Shown piece by piece: positions 41,662-51,029 of a DNA stretch of 64,000 nucleotides. A program made the position numbers and the translations under genes. Source of the stretch: Streptomyces sp. NRRL S-350 (GTDB lineage Bacteria; Actinomycetota; Actinomycetes; Streptomycetales; Streptomycetaceae); NCBI RefSeq assembly GCF_000719705.1, contig NZ_JOHO01000011.1, positions 1 through 64,000 on the forward strand, given 5' to 3'. The notes under the pieces were generated by a model. The model did not search any database. It saw only the letters and a list, made by a program, of their open reading frames with translations, and was not told where the DNA came from. Position 1 is the stretch's first letter. Every line of letters starts with the position of its first letter.

Positions 41662-42537
41662 ATGAGCACGCCGCCGTTTCTGAGGTTGCCCGGGTGCGCC
41701 CGGGCCGAGCGGGTGGTGACCGGGCGCGGGGAGTTCGCGGTGCTGCGGGCGGAGCCGGACGGGGTGGTGCGGGGGTCCGCGCTGCTGGTGCCGGGGTTCA
41801 CGGGCAGCAAGGAGGACTTCATCGGGCTGCTGGAGCCGCTGGCGGCGGCCGGGTACCGGGTGACGGCGGTGGACCAGCGCGGGCAGTACGAGACCGGCGG
41901 GCCGGACGATCCGCGGGCCTACGCCGTCGAGGCGCTGGGCGAGGACGTGCTGGCGCTCACCGGGGCGCTGGCGGCGGAGGGCGGGCCGCTGCACCTGCTG
42001 GGGCACTCCTTCGGCGGCCAGGTGGTGCGCGAGGCGGTGCTCGCCGCCGCCGCGCGGGGCCCGCTGCCGTGGCGGTCGCTGACCCTGGTGTCCACCGGGC
42101 CCGGCGCGATCGACCCGGCCGAGGCGGCCCGCACCAAGCTGCTGCTGGACGCGCTGCAGGTGATGAGCCTGGAGGAGATCTGGCAGGTCATGCGGCAGAT
42201 GGAGGCGGACAGCGGGCAGCCGCAGCCGAGCCTGGACCCGGCCGTCGCGCAGTTCCTGCACCGCCGCTGGCTGGCCAACGTGCCGCAGGCGCTGTCCGTC
42301 ACCGGCGGCCACCTGGTCGCCGCGCCGGACCGGGTGGACGAGCTGGCCGCGGCCACCGCCGGGCTGCCGGTGCTGGTGCTGTCCGGGGTGCGGGACTACG
42401 CCTGGCCGGTCCCCGAGCAGACGGCGATGGCCGAGCGCCTGGGCGCCCGCCGGGTGCTGGTCGCGGACGCCGGCCACTCCCCCAACGCCGAGCGGCCGGC
42501 CGAGACCGCCGGGGCCTTGGCCGCGTTCTGGGCCTGA
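41662..42537 (+). CDS. Alpha/beta-fold hydrolase
   Basis: This 291-residue hydrolase has LLVPGFTGSKEDFIGLLEP (oxyanion region), LLGHSFGGQVVREAV (nucleophile Ser near residue 115), an acidic residue in LVLSGVRDYAWPVPEQ and the catalytic His in VADAGHSPNAERP. It appears cytosolic. The ATG has AGGGAGAACG upstream, and TAAGCT at about 41612 may be the -10. No neighbour suggests a substrate. Confidence 0.87.
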   Translation: MSTPPFLRLPGCARAERVVTGRGEFAVLRAEPDGVVRGSALLVPGFTGSKEDFIGLLEPLAAAGYRVTAVDQRGQYETGGPDDPRAYAVEALGEDVLALTGALAAEGGPLHLLGHSFGGQVVREAVLAAAARGPLPWRSLTLVSTGPGAIDPAEAARTKLLLDALQVMSLEEIWQVMRQMEADSGQPQPSLDPAVAQFLHRRWLANVPQALSVTGGHLVAAPDRVDELAAATAGLPVLVLSGVRDYAWPVPEQTAMAERLGARRVLVADAGHSPNAERPAETAGALAAFWA

Positions 42538-42566
42538 TCTGACCCGCTCCGGCCCCGCTCCCCGGT

Positions 42567-42582
42567 AGTGGTCTGTACCACT
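42567..42582. promoter_or_regulatory. DasR-like (dre-type) palindrome
   Basis: AGTGGTCTGTACCACT has 6-bp inverted arms and matches the DasR element A(G/C)TGGTCTAGACCA(G/C)T at 14 of 16 positions. It lies 26 bp before a probable -35 hexamer. DasR is the GntR-type N-acetylglucosamine regulator of streptomycetes; another HutC-type regulator, such as the one at 8812-9651, could also read such a site. Confidence 0.55.
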
Positions 42583-42608
42583 TCTGGAAACTTCGACCGC
42601 TTTCGCAC

Positions 42609-42637
42609 AGGACAAAAGTCGTTAGTTACGGTAATCT
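42609..42637 (+). promoter_or_regulatory. Promoter before 52-residue gene
   Basis: AGGACA (42609-42614), a 17-bp spacer and TAATCT (42632-42637) form a plausible housekeeping promoter in an AT-richer patch. The predicted leader to the start at 42916 is about 270 nt and holds a GCCACGG/CCGTGGC hairpin near 42730. Nothing else is recognised in the leader. Confidence 0.6.
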
Positions 42638-42915
42638 TTGATTCTGTCCGGGAATCATCGCGCCTCGACGCCGACTCGCGTCACCCGAAACCCGGACTTC
42701 ACGGACGGGCAACGGCCCGGTAGCACCGCCACGGCACCGTGGCCCATGAGGCACTGGACGCACCAGGCAAGCAGGGGGAGCCCTTGCCGCAGCAGACCGC
42801 CGCACGCACGACCCGCCCGGTCCGGCCGCTTCGCCGGATCCGAAGGACACCGAAAGAGCTGATACCGACTCAGCCGCAACCGCCCCGCTCGACGGGGCCA
42901 GGAAAGGAGACGCCC

Positions 42916-43074
42916 ATGACGAAGACCATGCGCTTCGAGATCGTCCGCCTGGACGACACCAACGGCTCCGCCACCGACCGCCTGATCGCCGACGCCGCCA
43001 CCGTGCGCGAGCACGTCCAGGCCGCCGCCCGCACCGGCGAACGCCTGCTCATCCGGCCGTGCCCGACCGTCTGA
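42916..43074 (+). CDS. 52-residue conserved-looking small protein
   Basis: No family is recognised. The sequence TKTMRFEIVRLDDTNGSATD continues into a short helix (RLIADAATVREHVQAAARTG) and a strand (ERLLIRPCP), with strong G/C third positions. The ATG has an excellent AAGGAG at 7 nt spacing; reading further upstream (from 42739) looks non-coding. It stands alone between a DasR-like promoter region and a strong terminator, so it is its own transcription unit. Confidence 0.75.
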   Translation: MTKTMRFEIVRLDDTNGSATDRLIADAATVREHVQAAARTGERLLIRPCPTV

Positions 43075-43156
43075 TCCAGCGCGGCGCCCCCGACCGGGGG
43101 CCCTCACCCGCCGCAGACGAGCCGGGGGAGTCCGATCCGGACGTTCCGATACCCGA

Positions 43157-43197
43157 CTGACGCCCCGTCACCGCAAGCGCGGATGGCGGGGCGTCAG
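43157..43197 (+). terminator. Terminator after 52-residue gene
   Basis: CTGACGCCCCG (43157-43167) pairs perfectly with CGGGGCGTCAG (43187-43197), with further partial pairing inside. It lies 82 nt after the stop codon. From here to 43360 no other element is clear. Confidence 0.75.
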
Positions 43198-43378
43198 TGC
43201 GTTCGGGCCGGGCCGGGGACGTTTGCCGCCGCCCGCCACGGGACATCCCCCAACGGGAACCGCTCGCGCCGCGCCCTCCCGGCGCCGCCGGGCGTCCGCC
43301 ACCGACAGGTTCCGCCGAGCCCTCCGTACGGGTGATCGTCCTTGACGCGGCGGTCCGGAGGGAGGAGCGTTGACGGCT

Positions 43379-44017
43379 ATGAGGGGCGAGCCCAGCTGCC
43401 CGAGGTGCGCCGGTCGGGTCCGCGCCCCCGGTCTGTTCTCAGACACCTGGCAGTGCGACCGGCACGGAGCGGTGCACCCGATGCAGCCCGTACTGCCCCC
43501 GAGCGTGGAGGCCCTGGGCGTCGCCGTCGCCCGCTCCCAGGTCCCCGTCTGGCTGCCCTGGCCGCTCCCGGTCGGCTGGCTCTACACCGGCATCGCGCAC
43601 GTCGGCGACGACGTCTCGGGGGCCCGGGCCACCGCCGTCGCCTGCTCCGGACCGGCGCCGCTCGGCGGCTTCGGCGAGCTGGTGCTGGTCGCCGAAGAGC
43701 TGGGCGTCGGGCTCGGCGCCCGCTACGCCGGGCTCCCCGGGCCGGACCCGGGCGACTCCGTCGGCCTCTACAAGCCCGCCGACGCCAAGTTGATGGCCGC
43801 CGGCCGGCCCACCCCGATGTTCCACGTGCCGGACGCGCCGGCCGACCGCGCCGTGTTCGTCGGCGAGGCCCGGGGGCTGTGGCTGTGGGCGATCGCCTGG
43901 CCCGAGCAGTCCGCACTGGTGATGTACGACGAACTGGTGCTCACCGACCTGCGCGACGCCGGCGCCGAGCTGGACCTGCTGCCCTGCGGGGCGCCCTCCC
44001 CCCGACTGCTCGGCTGA
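43379..44017 (+). CDS. DUF6758-family conserved protein
   Basis: This 212-residue protein begins MRGEPSCPRCAGRVRAPGLF and continues with WQCDRHGAVHPMQP, a possible zinc-binding CxxC/C/H segment. Conserved blocks such as VPVWLPWPLPVGWLYTGIAH, GELVLVAEELGVGLGARYAG and VFVGEARGLWLWAIAWPEQS follow. It matches from memory the streptomycete DUF6758 group, of unknown function. The ATG at 43379 fits homologues; a TTG at 43370 has better spacing to GGAGGG. The stop codon is duplicated in a 19-bp tandem repeat just downstream. Confidence 0.85.
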   Translation: MRGEPSCPRCAGRVRAPGLFSDTWQCDRHGAVHPMQPVLPPSVEALGVAVARSQVPVWLPWPLPVGWLYTGIAHVGDDVSGARATAVACSGPAPLGGFGELVLVAEELGVGLGARYAGLPGPDPGDSVGLYKPADAKLMAAGRPTPMFHVPDAPADRAVFVGEARGLWLWAIAWPEQSALVMYDELVLTDLRDAGAELDLLPCGAPSPRLLG

Positions 44018-44100
44018 AGCCCGACTGCTCGGCTGAACCCCGCCGGCTCGCCCGGACGGCCTATCCTGGCGGCATCCACGAGCCCCCGGGAGCCCGATCC

Positions 44101-44961
44101 GTGCGCATCGACCTGCACGCCCACAGCAACGCCTCCGACGGTACCGACAGCCCCGCCGAGCTGGTCGCGGCGGCCGTCGCCGCGGGCCTCGACGTCGTGG
44201 CGCTCACCGACCACGACACCGTGGCCGGCCACGCCGAAGCGGCCGGGGCGGTGCGCGCCCTGCCGGGCGGCACCCGGCTGACGGTCGTCCCGGGCGCGGA
44301 GCTGTCCTGCGTCGTGGACGGCGTCAGCATGCACCTGCTGGCCTACCTCTTCGACCCCGAGGAGCCGGAGTTCGCGCGCGAGCGGGAGCTGGTGCGCACC
44401 GACCGGTTCCGGCGCGGGCAGGCGGTCGTCGAGCGCTGCCGGGAGCTCGGCGCGGACATCAGCTGGGAGCAGGTGCAGAGAATCGCGGGCGCCGGCTCCG
44501 TCGGCCGGCCGCACATCGCCAGCGCGCTCGTCGAGGCGGGCGTGGTGGCGACCGTCTCGGACGCCTTCACCCCCGAGTGGCTGGCCAACGGCGGCCGGGC
44601 GGACGTCCGCAAGCACGAGACCGATCCGGTCGAGGCGGTCCGGCTGGTCCGGGCGGCCGGCGGGGTGCCGGTCTTCGCCCACCCGGGCGCGGTCAAGCGC
44701 GGCCGGACCGTCCCCGACGCGGTCATCGCCGACCTCGCGGCGGCCGGACTGGCCGGGCTGGAGGTCGACCACACCGACCACGACGAGGCGGCCAGGGCGC
44801 GGCTGCGCGGCCTGGCCGGCGAACTCGGCCTGCTGGTCACCGGCTCCAGCGACTACCACGGCACCCGCAAGAGCGTCCGGCTCGGCGAGCACACCACCGA
44901 CCCGGCGGTGTACGAGGCGCTGCTGGCGCAGGCCGTCGGCGCGAAGCCGATCGAGCGCTGA
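44101..44961 (+). CDS. PHP-domain phosphoesterase
   Basis: This 286-residue protein has the four PHP motifs of metal-dependent phosphoesterases: IDLHAHSNASDGTDSP, ALTDHDTVAGHAEA, VPVFAHPGAVKR and GSSDYHGTRK. Relatives such as TrpH/RNase AM trim 5' ends of RNA or hydrolyse 3',5'-bisphosphonucleotides. GTG start with GGGAG upstream, 83 nt after the DUF6758 stop; co-transcription is likely. Confidence 0.92.
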   Translation: MRIDLHAHSNASDGTDSPAELVAAAVAAGLDVVALTDHDTVAGHAEAAGAVRALPGGTRLTVVPGAELSCVVDGVSMHLLAYLFDPEEPEFARERELVRTDRFRRGQAVVERCRELGADISWEQVQRIAGAGSVGRPHIASALVEAGVVATVSDAFTPEWLANGGRADVRKHETDPVEAVRLVRAAGGVPVFAHPGAVKRGRTVPDAVIADLAAAGLAGLEVDHTDHDEAARARLRGLAGELGLLVTGSSDYHGTRKSVRLGEHTTDPAVYEALLAQAVGAKPIER

Positions 44962-44974
44962 GGGCACGGGCCAC

Positions 44975-45004
44975 CGCGCTCCGGCGCACAGGGTTCGGAG
45001 CGCG
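44975..45004. terminator. Terminator-like hairpin between convergent genes
   Basis: CGCGCTCCG (44975-44983) pairs with CGGAGCGCG (44996-45004) around a 12-nt loop, between the convergent PHP and SUFU genes. No T-run. Confidence 0.5.
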
Positions 45005-45083
45005 GGGGCGCAGGGCGCGGTGGGGGCGTGCGGGGCGCGGCTGGAGGGCGCGGGCTCGCCGTACGCGCCTGCCTGAGCGGCCG

Positions 45084-45725
45084 TCAGTCCAGCCGGACGC
45101 CGCGCCGGTCCGGGTCGCGCAGGTCGGTGCCCTGGTCCAGCCAGCGCTCCTGGAGCGCGGCGGCGCCGTGCACCCGCTTCCAGCCCGCCTCGTTGGGCGT
45201 CATCGGCAGCAGCGGCAGGAAGCGGACCGCCTCGGCCGGCTCGGCCAGGTCCAGGTCCTCGACCAGCCCGCCCGGCTCGGCGGCCAGCACCGAGGTGAAG
45301 GGGGCGCCGTCCCAGAGCGGGGCGCCGAGGTCGAGCGAGCCGCCCGGGGCCACCACCAGGCCCTCGACCTGAGGCGTCGCGGCGAAGGTGGCCAGACTGC
45401 GCAGCACGCTGTCGCGCCCGCCGCGGACGGTCAGCACCAGTTCGACGCGGGGGCCGCGCAGTTGGTCGGCGACGGCGGCGGTCGGGTCGGCCATCGGCGC
45501 GGCGGCCATTCCGAGCGTGGCGTAGCGCACCAGGCCCTCGGTGTCGGGGCCGAAGCGCAGCACCTCGATCCGGTCGGTGCCGAGGAAGGTGACGGCGGCG
45601 CGGCCGCTCGGCTCGCCGAAGGTGGAGATCAGCCGGGCCTCGACGGCGGCCAGCACCGCCTCCCGGGAGAGCTCCGGGGAGCTGCCGCCGTGGGGGTCGC
45701 CGAAGAGCGGGAAGTCGTGGGCCAT
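45084..45725 (-). CDS. Suppressor-of-fused (SUFU) domain protein
   Basis: This 213-residue protein resembles bacterial SUFU-domain proteins, with VLRFGPDTEGLVRYATLGMA, GPRVELVLTVRGGRDSVLRS, APFTSVLAAEPGG and a conserved FLPLLPMTPNEAGWKRVHGA. In bacteria the domain often occurs in toxin-immunity loci, but here no toxin gene is adjacent and it stands alone, so a housekeeping role is equally likely. The ATG follows TACGCT by 7 nt without a ribosome site, suggesting a leaderless transcript. Confidence 0.85.
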   Translation of the reverse strand: MAHDFPLFGDPHGGSSPELSREAVLAAVEARLISTFGEPSGRAAVTFLGTDRIEVLRFGPDTEGLVRYATLGMAAAPMADPTAAVADQLRGPRVELVLTVRGGRDSVLRSLATFAATPQVEGLVVAPGGSLDLGAPLWDGAPFTSVLAAEPGGLVEDLDLAEPAEAVRFLPLLPMTPNEAGWKRVHGAAALQERWLDQGTDLRDPDRRGVRLD

Positions 45726-46176
45726 GGCGGTGAGCGTAACCCGCCGGGGCGGGCCGGCTCCGGGCGGGCCGAGCCGCTCCCGGGCGGCCCGGCCGGCCGC
45801 CGCCGCCCGTAAAGGCTTCGGAAAGCCCTGGGCAACCCCCCGGCGCCGATGGCCGGTCAGCTGTTAGGGTGAGCGACTGGCCACCGGGATGGTTCCGTTC
45901 CGGGGCGGCGGCGCGAAGGAGGTGGTTGCGGTGGATACCGGCCGACCATGCAGTACCGGCAGCTCTGCCCGGCCCCGACTCCTCCGTACCCCGCGCTCCG
46001 CAGGCCCAACCGGCTGATCCAGCCGCAGTAGCCCCGAGCGCCGGCCTCACGGCGGACGAACGGCCGGGAGAGCACCTTCATCCCCTCTTCACCGGTGTTC
46101 TTCGCCGTCGTACCGCGGCCGAACGTTTCCTCATTCCGTGCCGCTGTGTGACGGCTCCTGCCCCTGGGAGCCTGCC
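45726..46176 (+). promoter_or_regulatory. corA promoter and leader
   Basis: This 451-bp region precedes corA. TAGGGT (45865-45870) could be the -10, giving a leader of about 300 nt. Within it a 28-codon frame (GTG at 45931, stop at 46017) has a perfect AAGGAGGTGG ribosome site. A second, proline-rich frame of 105 codons (GTG 45869 to 46186) overlaps the corA start. I compared the region with the Mg2+ M-box from memory and found only a short GTTAGGGTGAG resemblance, not enough to call. Confidence 0.45.
45931..46017 (+). CDS. Possible 28-residue leader peptide of corA
   Basis: The frame VDTGRPCSTGSSARPRLLRT has one of the best ribosome sites in the window (AAGGAGGTGG, about 6 nt before the GTG) and ends 159 nt before the corA start. 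Translated leaders control Mg2+ transporters in enteric bacteria, so a regulatory role is conceivable. There is no evidence of conservation from one sequence. Confidence 0.35.
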   Translation: MDTGRPCSTGSSARPRLLRTPRSAGPTG

Positions 46177-47298
<1,122 letters not shown>

Positions 47299-47301
47299 CC
47301 G

Positions 47302-48267
47302 CTACCTGCGCCCGCCGCGGGCGACCAGCACCAGCCCGAGCAGGATCAGCACCACCGCCGGGTAGGCGGCCGCCGGCGGCCACTGGCCCAGCCAGAGGGC
47401 GGCGATCAGCGCCGCCCCCGGCGTCTCCAGCAGGATCGCGGTGGAGGTGACCGACGGGCCGAGGCTGCGCACCACCCGGTTGCTCAGCGAGTGCCCGAGC
47501 AGTTGGGCGGCGACCATCAGCAGCACGATCTGCCACCACACCCCGGCGGGCCAGCCGGCCAGCGGCGTCCCGGCGACCAGGCAGATCCCGAGCAGGACCA
47601 CCGCCGTGGTGGTGTAGCAGACCAGCGTGTACCCGATGGTGCTGACGGTCCTGCGGACCTCCGCACCCAGCAGCATGTACCCGGCCGCGGCCAGGCCGGC
47701 GGCGAGGGCGAGCGCGTCGCCGAGCAGCGCGCGGGGGGAGAGCGAGAGGTCGACCCCGGTCAGCACCAGCACGCCGGCGAAGGCCACGACCGTACCCAGC
47801 CACACCATCCGCGGCGCCCGGACGCCCATCAGCCGCATCAGCAGGATGGTCCACAGCGGGGTGGTGGTGACCAGCGCGGTGGCGGAGGCCACCGAGGTCA
47901 TCCGCAGGCTGGGCATCCAGAGCGTGAAGTGCACGCCCAGCAGGGCGCCGGCCGCGACCGCGAGCAGCAGCGCCCGGCGGCCGATCCCCCGCAGCTCGGC
48001 GCGGTGGCGCAGCAGCGCGTACGGGCCGAGGACGCCGACCGACATGACGTTGCGCCAGAAGGCGATCGCCAGGGCGGGCGCGGCGGTGGCACTGATCAGC
48101 GGTCCGGAGATGGAGATGCCGCCGATCGAGACGGCGAGCAGCAGCAGGTCGAGCGTGGGCAGCGGGTGCGAGGGCCGGGGGTCGGCGGCGGAGGCCGGGG
48201 CGGGGGCGGTCGCGGGCCGGGCGGCGGGCACGGCACTCCTCTGCGGGTCGGGGTGGTGGGCGCTCAT
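47302..48267 (-). CDS. EamA/DMT-family transporter
   Basis: This 321-residue protein has a disordered Pro/Ala-rich N-terminus and ten membrane helices in two EamA repeats (LLLLAVSIGGISISGPLISA, AIAFWRNVMSV; then YTLVCYTTTAVVLLGICLV, AILLETPGAALIAALWLGQW). Drug/metabolite transporters export amino acids, nucleosides or similar solutes; the substrate is not visible. It ends 4 nt from corA in convergent orientation and is divergent from the next gene. No ribosome site is seen before the ATG at 48267. Confidence 0.88.
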   Translation of the reverse strand: MSAHHPDPQRSAVPAARPATAPAPASAADPRPSHPLPTLDLLLLAVSIGGISISGPLISATAAPALAIAFWRNVMSVGVLGPYALLRHRAELRGIGRRALLLAVAAGALLGVHFTLWMPSLRMTSVASATALVTTTPLWTILLMRLMGVRAPRMVWLGTVVAFAGVLVLTGVDLSLSPRALLGDALALAAGLAAAGYMLLGAEVRRTVSTIGYTLVCYTTTAVVLLGICLVAGTPLAGWPAGVWWQIVLLMVAAQLLGHSLSNRVVRSLGPSVTSTAILLETPGAALIAALWLGQWPPAAAYPAVVLILLGLVLVARGGRR

Positions 48268-48361
48268 ACGGTAAGGCCCGTGGCGCGCCAAAGGAACTGT
48301 CGCCCGGGAGCTGAGACATCCGGCGGACGGGGAGCGACGGGAAAGCCGTACGCTGTCCGCC

Positions 48362-48901
48362 ATGGACCGTACGCCCGCCGCCGCGACCGCCGACGCCTTC
48401 CTCGACCAGGCCCTGCTGGAGGAGGCCGCGAAGAAGTCCGGCCTGCTCTGGGTGCGCGCGGACGGGCAGGAGCAGGCCCGGCCGCTGTGGCACGCCTGGC
48501 ACGACGGCGCGGTCGTGGTGGTCGGCGGCGGCGCCGAGCAGCCGCTGCACGGCCTGACCCCGGGCGCCGGCGCCGTGGTGACGGTCCGCAGCAAGGACAA
48601 GGGCGGCCGGCTGACCGGCTGGCGCGCCCGGGTGGTCGAGCCGGCGCCGGACAGCGAGGCCTGGCGGGGTGCCGTCGAGGAGCTGAAGGGCAAGCGGCTG
48701 AACGCACCCGACACCGACGCCATCGCCGGGCGCTGGGCCCGCGAGTGCCGGGTGCTGCGGCTGGAGCCGGCCGGCCCGCTCACCGAGCACCCGGGCGCCA
48801 TGCCGGACGGCTCGCACGCCGCCGAGCCGATGCCCACCCCCGTCACCACCCGCCGCCCGATCCCGGCCGGCCTGCCCAAACTGCTGTTCAAGCGCCGTTA
48901 A
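48362..48901 (+). CDS. Split-barrel (pyridoxamine oxidase-like) protein
   Basis: This 179-residue protein looks like a small flavin- or F420-binding split-barrel relative: SGLLWVRADGQEQARPLWHA, AVVVVGGGAEQPLHGL, GAGAVVTVRSKDKGGRLTGW. The family match is by pattern only. The ATG follows TACGCT by 7 nt and has no ribosome site, so it is probably leaderless. It precedes the MgtE-like gene by 127 nt. Confidence 0.65.
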   Translation: MDRTPAAATADAFLDQALLEEAAKKSGLLWVRADGQEQARPLWHAWHDGAVVVVGGGAEQPLHGLTPGAGAVVTVRSKDKGGRLTGWRARVVEPAPDSEAWRGAVEELKGKRLNAPDTDAIAGRWARECRVLRLEPAGPLTEHPGAMPDGSHAAEPMPTPVTTRRPIPAGLPKLLFKRR

Positions 48902-49028
48902 AGGTTCACGCCGAGGACCCCTGCGGCCGCTACCGTGCCTCGTCGGGCCGGGCTCCGCACCAGCGGGTAGCCTTGGCGGCGGGTGCGCCCCGGCACCACG
49001 CACGGCGTCGAACGAGTCGAGGGAGTCC

Positions 49029-50327
49029 ATGGCAGGACCAGGCACCCGGGTCTTCATCTCCCACCTCTCCGCCATCGCGGTCTTCGACCCGAACGGCGAC
49101 CAGGTCGGACGGGTCCGGGACGTGGTCGTCTCACTGCGGCTCGGCGGCCGCCCGCCGCGCGTGCTCGGCCTGGTGGTCGAGGTGGTCGGCCGGCGCCGGA
49201 TCTTCCTGCCGATGACCCGGGTCACCAGCCTGGAGTCCGGCCAGGTACTCACCACCGGCGTGATCAACCTGCGCCGCTTCGAACAGCGCCCCTCCGAGAC
49301 CCTCGTCCTCGCCGAACTGCTGGACCGCACCGTCACCTGGTCCAAGACCGGCGAGGACGTCACCGTGCTGGACGTCGGCATGGTGCAGACCCGGCTGCGC
49401 GAGTGGGAGATCAGCAAGGTCTTCGTCCAGGTCGGCCGGGCCGGCCGGCTGCGCAAGGCCAAGGGCGAACGCCTCACCCTGGACTGGCAGGACGTCACCG
49501 GCTTCTCGCTGCCCGAGCAGGACCAGGGCGCCGCCAACCTGCTCGCCACCTTCGAGCAGCTGCGCCCCGCCGACCTCGCCAGCGTGATGCACCACCTGTC
49601 CGCCAAGCGCCGCGCCGAGGTGGCCGCCGCCCTGGACGACGAGCGGCTGGCCGACGTCCTGGAGGAGCTGCCCGAGGACGACCAGGTCGAGATCATCGGC
49701 AAGCTCCAGGAGGAGCGCGCCGCCGACGTCCTGGAGGCGATGGACCCGGACGACGCCGCCGACCTGCTCTCCGAACTGCCCGGCGACGAGGCGGAGCGGC
49801 TGCTCCAGCTGATGGAGCCCGACGAGGCCGCGCCGGTGCGCCGCCTGCTGACGTACGAGGAGGACACCGCGGGCGGTCTGATGACCACCGAGCCGGTCGT
49901 CCTGGAACCGGACGCGACGGTCGCCGAGGCGCTGGCCCGGGTCCGGGTCCGGGACCACAAGCCCGCCCTCGCCGCGCAGGTCTTCGTCTGCCGACCGCCC
50001 AACGAGACCCCGACCGGCCGCTACCTGGGCACCGTGCACTTCCAGCGGCTGCTGCGCGAACCCCCGTACGTGCTGGTCGGATCGCTGCTGGACGACGACC
50101 TGGACCCGCTGCCGCCGGACACCCCGCTGTCGCTGATCACCAGCTACCTGGCGACGTACAACCTGGTCGCCGCGCCGGTGGTGGACGAGGCGGACCACCT
50201 GCTCGGCGCGGTGACCGTCGACGACGTGCTCGACCACCTGCTGCCGGACGACTGGCGCGACGCCGCGCTGCACACCCAGGACGACGCCCGACACGACGAG
50301 ACGGAAGGGGTGACCGGTGGACGGTGA
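49029..50327 (+). CDS. Soluble MgtE-N/CBS protein with PRC-barrel
   Basis: This 432-residue protein has an N-terminal PRC-barrel-like segment (IAVFDPNGDQVGRVRDVVVS), an MgtE N-domain made of short helical repeats (ADLASVMHHLSAKRRAEVAA, LADVLEELPEDDQVEIIGKL, DAADLLSELPGDEAERLLQL) and paired CBS domains (TAGGLMTTEPVVLEPDATVA; NLVAAPVVDEADHLLGAVTV). The transmembrane channel domain of true MgtE is absent, so it is probably a Mg2+/nucleotide sensor. GAGGGAG precedes the ATG. It overlaps DUF1003 by 11 nt. M. tuberculosis Rv1232c is similar from memory. Confidence 0.9.
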   Translation: MAGPGTRVFISHLSAIAVFDPNGDQVGRVRDVVVSLRLGGRPPRVLGLVVEVVGRRRIFLPMTRVTSLESGQVLTTGVINLRRFEQRPSETLVLAELLDRTVTWSKTGEDVTVLDVGMVQTRLREWEISKVFVQVGRAGRLRKAKGERLTLDWQDVTGFSLPEQDQGAANLLATFEQLRPADLASVMHHLSAKRRAEVAAALDDERLADVLEELPEDDQVEIIGKLQEERAADVLEAMDPDDAADLLSELPGDEAERLLQLMEPDEAAPVRRLLTYEEDTAGGLMTTEPVVLEPDATVAEALARVRVRDHKPALAAQVFVCRPPNETPTGRYLGTVHFQRLLREPPYVLVGSLLDDDLDPLPPDTPLSLITSYLATYNLVAAPVVDEADHLLGAVTVDDVLDHLLPDDWRDAALHTQDDARHDETEGVTGGR

Positions 50328-50973
50328 CCGCAACGGCCGGCCCGACGACCCCGCGCGCCGACGCCTGCAGGGCGAGCTGCGGCAGCTGCGCCGGCTGCGC
50401 GAGCTGCGCACCCGCGAGGGCAACCGGGAGCGGCGCGCGGACACCGCCCCGATCACGGGCACCGGCCGCACCCGGCTCGACCAGCCGCGCACCGCCCGGC
50501 CCGGCCTGCTCTCGCTGCCCTCGTACGACCCGGAGGCCTTCGGCGTCCTGTCCGAGCGGATCGCCCGCTTCCTCGGCACCGGCCGGTTCATCGTCTGGAT
50601 GACGGTGGTGGTCGTCATCTGGATCGGGTGGAACACGCTCCTGCCGGCGGCCGTGCGCTTCGACAAGTACCCGTTCATCTTCCTGACCCTGGCGCTGTCG
50701 CTGCAGGCCTCCTACGCGGCCCCGCTGATCCTGCTGGCGCAGAACCGCCAGGACAACCGGGACCGGGTCAACATGGAGCAGGACCGGGCCCGCAGCGACC
50801 GCAACATCGCCGACACCGAGTACCTGACCCGCGAGGTCGCGGCCCTGCGGCACGGGCTCGGCGAGGTCGCCACCCGCGCCTTCATCACGTCCGAGATGAG
50901 CGGCATCCGCTCCGAACTGCAGTCCCTGCTCAAGGAGATCGAGGAGCGCCGGGAGGCCTCCGAGCCGCTGTGA
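50317..50973 (+). CDS. DUF1003 membrane protein
   Basis: This 218-residue protein matches DUF1003. A basic N-terminus is followed by FGVLSERIARFLGTGRFIVWM, two membrane helices (IVWMTVVVVIWIGWNTLLPA; PFIFLTLALSLQASYAAPLI) and the family motif ILLAQNRQDNRDRVNMEQDR before a C-terminal coiled coil. Its GTG overlaps the MgtE-like gene by 11 nt, with GGAAGGGG upstream, so the two are coupled. It may be the membrane partner of the soluble MgtE-like protein. Confidence 0.92.
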   Translation: MDGDRNGRPDDPARRRLQGELRQLRRLRELRTREGNRERRADTAPITGTGRTRLDQPRTARPGLLSLPSYDPEAFGVLSERIARFLGTGRFIVWMTVVVVIWIGWNTLLPAAVRFDKYPFIFLTLALSLQASYAAPLILLAQNRQDNRDRVNMEQDRARSDRNIADTEYLTREVAALRHGLGEVATRAFITSEMSGIRSELQSLLKEIEERREASEPL

Positions 50974-51029
50974 CCCTCGGCACGCTACCGACGGGTCAAC
51001 CGGTTCGCCCGGCGCCGTACCATCAAGGC

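Noticed and set aside
42652..42690. SigR-type promoter beginning at GGGAAT
   Set aside because: No GTT lies 18 or 19 bp downstream.
42739..42915. N-terminal extension of the 52-residue protein
   Set aside because: No ribosome site and non-coding character, whereas the ATG at 42916 has an ideal AAGGAG.
45860..45960. Possible M-box (Mg2+) riboswitch before corA
   Set aside because: Only a GTTAGGGTGAG fragment resembles the start of that motif; the remaining conserved segments recalled for the family were not found.
49029..50327. Magnesium channel MgtE
   Set aside because: Only the N-domain and CBS domains are present; no membrane helices occur in the sequence.
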